Origin: JBEKTY01 sp049515555 | GTDB taxonomy: Bacteria; Planctomycetota; Planctomycetia; Pirellulales; Thermoguttaceae | DNA length: 22,293 nucleotides | Assembly (NCBI GenBank): GCA_049515555.1 | Contig: JBEKTY010000136.1 | Span: 1-22,293 of the forward strand | Direction: 5' to 3' | Part shown: in pieces, positions 15,121-22,293 of the stretch | Layout: every line of letters begins with the position of its first letter | How positions within the stretch are numbered: position 1 is the stretch's first letter | The notes under the pieces: model-generated | What the model was told of the DNA's origin: nothing | The model's database searches: none | What the model saw: the letters and a program-made list of their open reading frames with translations, nothing else | Program-made: the position numbers and the translations under genes

Positions 15121-16692
15121 ATGTTTCTGCAACCTTGGATCATCTGCCTTCTGCCGGCGCTGGCGGCAGCGCAGCAGCCGGCCGCTCTTCCCCGCGGACA
15201 CGTCTTCTTCGCCACCGATTTCGAGGCCGGCGACGCGATGAAGGGCTGGTCCGGACCGGCCGCGCTGGGCCCGGGGTTTCAGGGCGGCCACGCCCTGGCG
15301 CTGGAACGCCCTGCGGACCGGGGCGACGGCTACGCGACGGCCACGATCAAGCTGCCGGTGGAGCAGATGCGGGGCTACGTCGTGCAGTTCTCCGCCAGGA
15401 TCAAGGCCGAAAACGTCAGCCGTCAGCCGCAGCCGTGGAACGGTGTGAAGTTCATGGCTCCCCTGGTGACCAGCCGGGAGACGACCTGGCCCGCCGCCGA
15501 GACCGACGCCGGCACGTACGACTGGCGGAAGGTGGTCTTCCGCGCGGTCGTGCCGGAAGATGCCAGGCAGATCAGCCTGGTCGTGGGTCTGGAGGCGGTG
15601 ACGGGCAGGGCATGGTTCGACGACATCCGCGCAACCGTCTGGAAGCGGCTGCCGTCCGACGAGCTGCGAGCGGTGGCCGGTCCGGTGTTCAAAGGCCACG
15701 ACCTGCCTCGACTCCGCGGGGCGATGATCAGCCCCGACATCGATCCGGAGAGCCTCCGCGTCCTGGGGCAGCAGTGGAACGCTAACCTCATCCGTTGGCA
15801 GCTCATTCGCACCGAAAAGATCAACGATCCGCTCGACCTGGCGGCCTATGAGCGTTGGCTGCAATCGGCCCTAAAACCGCTGGACGCCGCGCTGCCCTGG
15901 TGCCAGAAGTATGGCTTGCGGGTCGTGGTGGACCTGCATTCGCCCCCCGGCGGACACAAGCTGGGCGGCGGCTACGCCGGATCGAACCACGGCCTGTTCA
16001 CCAACGCTGCCTGCCAGCGGACGTTCGTCGAGGTCTGGCGGCAGATGGCGCGGACGTACAAGGATGCCAAGGCCGTCTGGGGCTACGATCTGGCCAACGA
16101 GCCGGTCGAGTCGGCGGTGGAGGAAGACCTGGACGACTGGCAGGACCTGGCCGAGCGTGCGGCGAAGGCCATTCGCCAGATCGATCCCGCGCGGGCGATT
16201 ATCGTCGAGCCGGCCCCCTGGGGCAGTCCCGACGGGCTTTACCAGCTCCGACCGCTGGCGGTCTCCAACGTGGTCTACAGCGTCCACATGTACTTGCCGA
16301 CCGTCTTCACCCACCAGGGCGTCTTCGGCCCCGGCAAGGCGTGCCGTTACCCCGGCCAGATCGAGGGCAAGCCGTGGGACAAGGTGCAGTTGGAAGCGGC
16401 GCTGCGGCCGGTGGTCGAGTTCCAGCGGAAGTACGGCGTCCATATCTACCTCGGTGAGTTCAGCGCTATCCGCTGGGCGCCCGAGGGCAGCGCCTGCCGC
16501 TACCTGTCGGACCTGATCGACATCTTCGAGGCGCACGGCTGGGACTGGAGCTACCATGCCTTCCGCGAATGGGACGGCTGGAGCGTGGAACACGGTGCCG
16601 ATCCCTACGACCACCATCGCGCCGCCTCGCCGACCGACCGGGAGAAGCTGATGCGGTCCTGGTTCGCCAAGAACCGCAAGCCCGAGGATTGA
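15121..16692 (+). CDS. Secreted GH5-type endoglycanase with N-terminal beta-sandwich
   Basis: Retaining glycosidase of cellulase-family GH5 type, 523 residues. The ATG at 15121 is chosen because GAGG lies 8 nt upstream and it begins a signal peptide (MFLQPWIICLLPALAAA-Q). An in-frame ATG at 15046 would bury that signal. Residues about 25-180 look like a carbohydrate-binding or jelly-roll module (FFATDFEAG ... WFDDIRA). The barrel follows, with VVVDLHSPPGG, the acid/base Glu327 in L-A-N-E-P, S-V-H-M-Y, and the nucleophile Glu446 in Y-L-G-E-F-S. It lies just downstream of the giant LamG protein in the same direction and probably shares its transcript. The substrate (beta-glucan, mannan or other) cannot be decided. 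Confidence 0.9.
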   Translation: MFLQPWIICLLPALAAAQQPAALPRGHVFFATDFEAGDAMKGWSGPAALGPGFQGGHALALERPADRGDGYATATIKLPVEQMRGYVVQFSARIKAENVSRQPQPWNGVKFMAPLVTSRETTWPAAETDAGTYDWRKVVFRAVVPEDARQISLVVGLEAVTGRAWFDDIRATVWKRLPSDELRAVAGPVFKGHDLPRLRGAMISPDIDPESLRVLGQQWNANLIRWQLIRTEKINDPLDLAAYERWLQSALKPLDAALPWCQKYGLRVVVDLHSPPGGHKLGGGYAGSNHGLFTNAACQRTFVEVWRQMARTYKDAKAVWGYDLANEPVESAVEEDLDDWQDLAERAAKAIRQIDPARAIIVEPAPWGSPDGLYQLRPLAVSNVVYSVHMYLPTVFTHQGVFGPGKACRYPGQIEGKPWDKVQLEAALRPVVEFQRKYGVHIYLGEFSAIRWAPEGSACRYLSDLIDIFEAHGWDWSYHAFREWDGWSVEHGADPYDHHRAASPTDREKLMRSWFAKNRKPED

Positions 16693-16836
16693 CCCGGTGC
16701 CTCTTCCTTGCCCTGGCATAGATAGATTGTTGTTGCTGGGAAACCGTCCGAGCAAAGTTTATATGGCTGATCCCGGATTTGAGGATTCCCAGCCGGTCGC
16801 CCTTAATCCACCGCCTACCCCCGAACGAGGACCAGC
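16693..16836. other. Intergenic gap, nothing distinct
   Basis: 144 bp between the GH5 and nitroreductase genes. It contains a slightly AT-richer patch (about 16718-16765, including aaagtttatatgg), a possible promoter zone with no convincing -35/-10 pair, and no terminator hairpin. Confidence 0.4.
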
Positions 16837-17361
16837 ATGGACCTTTTTGACGCCATTGCCAAACGCCACAGCTATCGCGGAGACTTCACCGCCGCCACGG
16901 TTCCGCGAGCCGACCTGGAAAAGATCGTGCAAGCCGGGATCCAGGCCCCGTCAGGGAAGAATGAGCAGGTGGTCTCGTTCGTAATCGTCGACGATCCGGA
17001 TCTGCTGAAGCAGATCGCTCAGATTCTCAACAAACCGGTGTGCAACACGGCCCGGGCGATGATCGCCTGCATCGTCGACCCGCGGCCGGTCCACGAAGGC
17101 GTCTCGTTCGGTGTAGAGGATTGCTCGGCATCCGTCGAGAACATGCTGCTGGCGATCACTGCCCTGGGTTACGCCTCGGTCTGGCTCGATTATGCCTTGC
17201 GAGAGAACGGCAACGGGGTGAAGATCGGCACCCTGCTCGGCGTGCCGGAGGACAAATCGGTGAGCATTCTCCTGCCCTTGGGCGTCCCGGTCGAGGGGGG
17301 AACGCAGCGGGAAAAGCTCCCCTTTGGCCGCCGAGCATGGTTCAACCGATACGGGGGCTAA
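16837..17361 (+). CDS. Nitroreductase-family FMN protein
   Basis: 174-residue cytosolic flavoprotein of the nitroreductase superfamily, which reduces nitro, quinone or similar compounds with NAD(P)H. The ATG at 16837 has GAGG 6 nt upstream. The N-terminal FMN-phosphate-binding pattern R-H-S-Y-R (residues 10-14) and the A-P-S-G-K-N-E-Q segment (37-44) are characteristic. A mid-region ENMLLAITALGYASVW helix matches the dimer/FMN region, and a late P-L-G-V-P-V block leads to the C-terminus. The length is normal for the small members. There is no clear link to the carbohydrate genes; a housekeeping redox role is the simplest reading. Confidence 0.88.
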   Translation: MDLFDAIAKRHSYRGDFTAATVPRADLEKIVQAGIQAPSGKNEQVVSFVIVDDPDLLKQIAQILNKPVCNTARAMIACIVDPRPVHEGVSFGVEDCSASVENMLLAITALGYASVWLDYALRENGNGVKIGTLLGVPEDKSVSILLPLGVPVEGGTQREKLPFGRRAWFNRYGG

Positions 17362-17611
17362 CCGCTTGCGGCTTCGTCGCAACTTGGAGCACCCGTTCGT
17401 TGATCGCGGCTCCTGTCCTGTTTTTCGCCTCGTTGGGGCGGGCTGCCCGACTTTTCCGATCATGGTTGCAAGGCACCTGTGCGGCAACGATAATGGCGAC
17501 AGCCGTTTTGAGCGCCGAACCAACGGCGGCGGCCTTTGCCTGCCGATGTGCCGTGGTCGTTGGCTCCTGCCTCCCCGATTCAACCTGCCAACAACCTGAA
17601 GGAGGTCTGCC
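17362..17611. other. Intergenic region with strong ribosome binding site at its end
   Basis: 250 bp with no gene I can support. It ends in AAGGAGG about 7 nt ahead of the ATG at 17612. The leader just before the start (gaaggaggtctgcc) resembles that of the related oxidoreductase at 2770 (gaaggaggtctcc), consistent with descent of the two start regions from a common ancestor or with a shared optimum. Confidence 0.45.
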
Positions 17612-19024
<1,413 letters not shown>

Positions 19025-19025
19025 G

Positions 19026-19169
19026 CGCCCCTCCTTACGTCTGGCCCGAGCGGAAAGCTTGAAAGGCAACCCCTTCAAGTCCGGCGAGCTGATGGATCGT
19101 CCCGCCAAGCCAGCCTACAACAAGGTCAAGGTGCGGGCGCTGAAGCTGCTGAAGGACATGGCGAAGTAG
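19026..19169 (+). pseudogene. C-terminal remnant of an unidentified protein
   Basis: An open frame without a start ends at the stop at 19167-19169 and encodes KGNPFKSGELMDRPAKPAYN followed by a Lys/Leu-rich helix ending KLLKDMAK. The composition is that of a genuine protein tail, and it abuts the stop of the preceding oxidoreductase. No upstream part is present, so it is a 5'-deleted gene. I do not recognise the parent family. Confidence 0.45.
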
Positions 19170-19205
19170 AAGCCCAATCGCAGTGCATGCAAAGGCCCCC
19201 ATCCT

Positions 19206-19345
19206 ATGAGAACTGTCTTTGTGATTCTCGTGTTCACCGCCGGCGCCGGCACGGTGTCCGCCCAGCCGGCAATTCCATCGCTCAATTGGGAGAAACGCTC
19301 AGACTGGGTGAGCGTGAAAAGCGACGTTGCTCCGCCAGATTACGG
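19206..19345 (+). pseudogene. N-terminal remnant of a secreted pectate-lyase-like beta-helix protein
   Basis: ATG at 19206 opens a signal peptide (MRTVFVILVFTAGAGTVSA-Q) followed by PSLNWEKRSDWVSVKSDVAP. The last part matches the entry segment of secreted pectate-lyase-superfamily proteins, which normally continues into a G-D-G-x-A-D-D-T block. Here that block is missing and the frame runs into sequence related to a HAF repeat, stopping after 67 residues. It is a truncated gene fused to another relic. The identification rests on a short motif and is tentative. Confidence 0.45.
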
Positions 19346-19410
19346 GCTCCGGCACCCACCCCAGCAAACAAGAACGGCCTCAACCGGCTGCTACCTCCTG
19401 GCGGAATAGC
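19327..19410 (+). pseudogene. Second HAF-repeat-like relic
   Basis: In a frame shifted from the preceding remnant the DNA reads RQITGSGTHPSKQE, the counterpart of QITGYGIHPSEQG in the relic near 9436. By eye about 36 of 43 positions are the same between 19335-19377 and 9436-9478. No intact gene is formed. Confidence 0.5.
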
Positions 19411-19493
19411 GATCTCGTTCGGCTGGAACTCCAGCCTCTTGTCAGGATGTCCTGGCAGTCCCAAGTCGGGAGTCCACCCGTTTCAACGATCCG

Positions 19494-20310
19494 TCATTGC
19501 TTCCCAAACCGGAATACCTCGGCCAAATTGAGCCTCTCCCACCCGAAGCTGTCGCCTTGAGGCAGCCGTCCGAAATTCCCGCCGGCTGCCGTCAGGCTGA
19601 AGATCGGCCGATCCAGATGGAAACGCTCGATGATGGCCCGCGGCGTCAAGGGCACGCACTCCCGGACCTGGTCGCTGTAATCGCGCACTTGCAGGCCGTC
19701 CTGAACTTGCACACGCAGCGACACGGGCTCGATCAAACCGATTGCATAGGCCACTTGGACCTGGGCGCGCTGGCCCAACCCTGCGGCCACCAGGTTCTTG
19801 GCGATGTGCCGGGCAGCGTAGGCCGCGCTGCGGTCCACCTTCGACGCATCCTTGCCGCTGAAGGAACCGCCACCAATCGGGCAGTCCGCCCCGTAGTTGT
19901 CGACCACGATCCTACGGCCGCTAAGGCCGGTGTCGGACGCCGGGCCGCCCTCGTGCCATGCCCCTGCCGGATTGAGAATGTACCGCGCCCTGCCGAAGGC
20001 ATCGCGAAGCCCCTGCTCGGGCAGTTTCGGCAGCATCGTGCCCAGAATCAAGTTCTTGACGTAATCGCGGACCGTATCGACTCCACAGTTGCTCCGGTGG
20101 CAGGCGGACACCACGATTGTATGCACGTGGTCCACGGTCCCGTTGTCCCGGAGCGCCAAGGTGACTTGGCTTTTGGCGTCGGGGAAGAAGGGCGTGTCGG
20201 GGTTCGTCTCCCGGTCGGTCTCCAGGGTGTGGATGATTTCCCGCGCCAGGTAGATCGCGGGTGGCATGTAACACTGGGTCTCCGCCGTGGCGTAACGGTC
20301 CCCTGGTAAC
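19494..20310 (-). pseudogene. metK: S-adenosylmethionine synthetase lacking its N-terminal third
   Basis: MetK makes S-adenosylmethionine from ATP and methionine. This frame contains the central and C-terminal domains: the E-T-x-x-Y-M-P region, D-A-K-S-Q-V-T, and the highly conserved G-G-G-S-F-S-G-K-D-x-S-K-V-D-R-S-A-A-Y-A segment, then A-A-G-L and H-F/N-F-G-R blocks to a normal end. Intact MetK is about 380-400 residues; only about 270 are represented. The N-terminal H-P-D-K ATP-binding motif and the G-D-Q-G region before Y-A are absent. The frame stays open to an upstream ATG at 20429, but those roughly 40 residues do not resemble MetK. The break is near 20300-20310. It is most likely a non-functional fragment at a rearrangement junction. 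Confidence 0.85.
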
Positions 20311-20435
20311 GAATAACTCCGTAGAATGGATCGGGATGGAACATCTTGCCGAGTGCCAGAAATGGAAGAGAACAACCTGCGGACATTGTTCGCAGAAGGA
20401 GCACTACCCACGGCCGGGGTTGGCGTCATATTGGA

Positions 20436-20689
20436 TCATATTGGGGCTTCCCCCGCGTTGTCCGCCCAATGCCGCGTCGGTTCTGTTACGGCACAACTAT
20501 CTAAGACACTCGCCACGCTATCCCAGTGTTGCCATAGTAGGTCTTCTAGTGTGTCGCAATCCAGCCGCCGGTTAAGTTGTAGCGCGGCGGCAAACGGCAA
20601 CAGGTCGGTAAGTGACTTATCTAATGCCACTTGCTGCGCGGCGGTTAAGAGACGTAGGGGTATGGTGCGGCAATCCTTGTATCTGTCAT
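20436..20689 (-). pseudogene. Small hypothetical gene with apparent one-base frameshift
   Basis: An ATG at 20689 overlaps the stop of the upstream small gene in an ATGA arrangement, which signals translational coupling. It reads MTDTRIAAPYP and then stops after 14 codons. If one G were added to the GGGG run at 20657-20660 (plus strand) the frame would continue as LRLLTAAQQVALDKSLTDLL and on to AGEAPI and a stop at 20436, about 84 residues. As sequenced, the downstream part is open from a GTG at 20630 (64 residues). No family is recognised. It is either a real recent frameshift or a homopolymer error. Confidence 0.45.
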
Positions 20690-20907
20690 AACTCTTCGGG
20701 CAAACAACGATTGATAACCGCCGCTTGATAGTCCCCCCGAATATAATCCATATCCTTTTCTAAATCGTCAAACGACTCCGCCGCCAGAATCCGGTCTCTC
20801 GCGGCTTCTACATTCCAGAAGGATTCTGAGTCTCGCCCCTCATGGGGATTAGCGATATGTGAGGCAGTGCGACCGCGCAGGCTTTCTAATGTCTCTTGTT
20901 CTGTCAT
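20686..20907 (-). CDS. Small acidic hypothetical protein
   Basis: 73 residues. The ATG at 20907 is chosen because AGAGGA (plus-strand 20915-20920) lies 7 nt upstream; an earlier in-frame ATG at 20925 would overlap that site. The protein is rich in Glu and Asp, probably helical (ETLESLRGR, SFDDLEKDMDYIRG), and has no signal peptide. It lies in an AT-richer island and overlaps the next small gene by ATGA, like tightly packed phage or plasmid genes. No family recognised. Confidence 0.5.
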   Translation of the reverse strand: MTEQETLESLRGRTASHIANPHEGRDSESFWNVEAARDRILAAESFDDLEKDMDYIRGDYQAAVINRCLPEEL

Positions 20908-20957
20908 AATCCAATCCTCTCCCAATAAATCAGCCCCCGCAACACCAACCCGTTAGT

Positions 20958-21009
20958 TGACACTGGCGGGGCTAATGCGGCAGGGGCTTTGTTTTGTGTG
21001 CCAGTGTCA
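20958..21009. promoter_or_regulatory. 10-bp inverted repeat upstream of small gene
   Basis: TGACACTGGC (20958-20967) and GCCAGTGTCA (21000-21009) are perfect reverse complements separated by 32 nt. They lie 50-100 nt ahead of the 73-residue minus-strand gene, so they could form a leader hairpin or a spaced operator. No U tract follows on either strand. Confidence 0.45.
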
Positions 21010-21278
21010 GACCATCATGAGTATAGCACAACGGCCCGAAAAAGGGGATACCAAAACGGCACTACAACCAAAATAGTCAATTATGGAGTTGCTAGCAGAT
21101 TGTGCTAGCAGATTATGCTAGGTGTTATTCTTATTGTGAAGTGACCACAAGGTGTTTCTACCCGTCCGAAGCGTTAAACAACAAAATCCATTGCTAGTTA
21201 GCATTGTATGGATGTAAACAAAAGCCCCCTACTTGTGGATAGGATAAGGGAATGCCCCACAAGTCTAGTAATGACACG
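21010..21278. other. AT-richer intergenic segment with repeated palindromes
   Basis: No gene is supported in these 270 bp. TGCTAGCAGATT-type units occur twice at 21090-21115 with a third partial unit (ttatgctagg) after them. An 8-bp inverted repeat, acttgtgg (21231-21238) and ccacaagt (21257-21264), follows, with another CTTGTGG at 21288-21294. The base composition is clearly unlike the GC-rich genes to the left. Confidence 0.55.
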
Positions 21279-21336
21279 TTATCCCTCTTGTGGTTTAGGT
21301 GGGGAAGAATCTGCTAGCAGAATTGTGCTAGCAGAT
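21090..21336. repeat. Dispersed GCTAGC palindromic repeat
   Basis: The 15-mer attgtgctagcagat is exact at 21099-21113 and 21322-21336. Each is preceded by another GCTAGCAGA unit, and the second copy has the perfect 12-bp palindrome TCTGCTAGCAGA at its left. Five GCTAG-containing units are spread over about 250 bp, spanning the end of the minus-strand gene at 21279. This could be an operator cluster or an iteron-like set. Confidence 0.7.
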
Positions 21337-21650
21337 ATGGCATTGCTGCCGGATAGATCAAGAGTCCTTCCCGCCCTTTGCTCCCGCCCGTTCTTATCCT
21401 CGCGCTGCAACTCATAGATCAATTCGATCGTCACGTCGGGGTCTTGCATATCAGGGGGCACGATATGTGATTCTGTGCTGATAACGTGTTGGTTAGTTTC
21501 AATCAACGCTTCTACCACTTGCACATCGGACAGGTAACACAGGATTGATAATGAATAGGATTTATAGCCCATAGACTTATCTATGGTATGGGCGAGAATA
21601 TAGCCTTGCGCCTGGGATCGGCATTCATCGCGGACGTATTCCGCGTTCAC
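21279..21650 (-). CDS. Hypothetical protein in AT-richer island
   Basis: 123 residues from a GTG start with no good ribosome site. The N-terminal 85 residues look genuine (VRDECRSQAQGYILAHTIDK, then a LCYLSDVQVVEALIE helix and HIVPPDMQDPDVTIELIYEL). The last 35 residues are less protein-like and overlap the GCTAGC repeats. An in-frame stop lies seven codons before the GTG, so the gene either starts here or has lost its 5' end at the junction with the IS21 transposase. No family recognised; a phage or mobile-island origin is inferred from context. Confidence 0.45.
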   Translation of the reverse strand: MNAEYVRDECRSQAQGYILAHTIDKSMGYKSYSLSILCYLSDVQVVEALIETNQHVISTESHIVPPDMQDPDVTIELIYELQREDKNGREQRAGRTLDLSGSNAISASTILLADSSPPKPQEG

Positions 21651-21690
21651 TTGCTGAATTTGCGGTCAGGCGGTCCATCATTATCCCTTC

Positions 21691-22293
21691 TTGGAGCCGA
21701 CCCACTTCTTTTCGGTCTTCGTGGCCGTGCTCTGCTACAGTCGGCTGTGCTATATCGAGTTCAGTCTCTGTCAACGCAAGGCGGAGTTCTATCGGGCGTT
21801 GGTCCACGCCCTGGAATTCTTCCAGGGCAGCCCGCGCAAGATCATCTTCGACAACCTCAAGGCGGCGGTCACGAGCGGTTCGGGCCGCAGCGCCTGTCTG
21901 CATCCGGAGTTCCTGGCCCTCTGCGGTCACTTCTGTCTGGAGCCGATCGCCTGCGCGGCGCGGGACCCGGAATCGAAAGGGATCGTGGAGGGCAAGGTGC
22001 GGTATGTCAAACACAATGCCCTGGCGGGACGCAACGAAGAGCTGGCGACCTGGGAGGATTACCAGCGATTCGCGCCGCGCTGGCGCGACGTGGTGGCCAA
22101 CGTCCGCCTGCACGCCACCACCAAGGAACGCCCCGTCGATCGCTTTCTAAAGGAGCGCGACCGGCTGCGCCCCTTGCCGGCCATCCCCTTCGACACTGAC
22201 GAGATTCTCTCCGTCGTGGTTACGCCCCAGGCCCGCGTGCGTTTCGACGGCAACCGCTACTCGGTACCGCCGACTCTGGTCCGCAAGACGCTC
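21691..22293 (+). mobile_element. istA: IS21-type IstA transposase, 5'-truncated and running off the window
   Basis: A continuous frame to the window end encodes the catalytic-core half of an IstA DDE transposase, with V-L-C-Y-S-R, F-F-Q-G-S-P-R-K-I-I-F-D-N-L-K-A-A-V (second Asp at 21850) and S-K-G-I-V-E-G-K-V-R-Y-V-K-H-N-A-L (Glu at 21988). The later R-P-V-D-R-F and N-R-Y-S-V-P-P blocks precede the C-terminal domain. The N-terminal HTH and the first Asp (normally in a Q-V-D-W-G-type motif) are missing. Upstream of about 21690 the frame meets AT-rich sequence and stops at 21655. The partner ATPase IstB would be expected beyond the window. This copy cannot make active transposase. Confidence 0.88.

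Noticed and set aside
20261..20691. Plus-strand open frames opposite the metK junction and island genes
   Set aside because: Translations are Ser/Arg/Cys-rich with no motif, and the minus strand gives more protein-like frames with coupled start and stop codons.

Overview
The window looks like a GC-rich chromosome segment from a free-living bacterium of the Planctomycetota type. The reasons are several Tat-exported Gfo/Idh/MocA oxidoreductases, two of which end in the (R)REYR(S/K)GWSL tail typical of planctomycetal members. They sit beside secreted glycoside hydrolases, a LamG-containing giant secreted protein, a kinesin-light-chain-type TPR protein and dispersed palindromic repeats. The taxonomic call is an inference from gene content, not from a marker gene.

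Left part (1-8533). This is a saccharide-oriented cluster. It starts with an alpha/beta-hydrolase that may lack its true start at the window edge. A convergent Tat-signal Gfo/Idh/MocA protein follows on the minus strand, then a divergent larger Gfo/Idh/MocA protein. A small protein with an exonuclease-X-like C-terminal domain comes next, then a secreted GH30-type hydrolase closely followed by an SDR dehydrogenase, and a second small Gfo/Idh/MocA protein that is a clear paralogue of the minus-strand one. The small pair lacks the usual glycine-rich nucleotide loop and carries a shared H-x-H in its place.

Middle (8534-10830). This is mostly decayed or repeat-bearing DNA. It holds an unidentified coding remnant, an inverted pair of 9-nt tandem repeats, a relic of a HAF-repeat-like protein, a small secreted hypothetical gene, a minus-strand TPR gene with a 126-nt internal duplication, and a 97-bp palindromic REP/MITE-like element.

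Centre-right (10831-19024). A 1400-residue secreted LamG protein with a probable but unassigned TIM-barrel region is followed by a secreted GH5-type endoglycanase, a nitroreductase-family flavoprotein, and a fourth Gfo/Idh/MocA protein. Together with the left part this gives hydrolases to cut polysaccharide and exported NAD(P)-type oxidoreductases that could oxidise or epimerise the products. No substrate can be read from the sequence.

Right end (19025-22293). This is a patchwork of breakpoints: C- and N-terminal remnants of two proteins, a second HAF relic, a metK missing its N-terminal third, a visibly AT-richer island with small overlapping minus-strand genes and GCTAGC-containing repeats, and an IS21-type istA that lacks its 5' part and runs off the window. 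No rRNA, tRNA or CRISPR array was seen.
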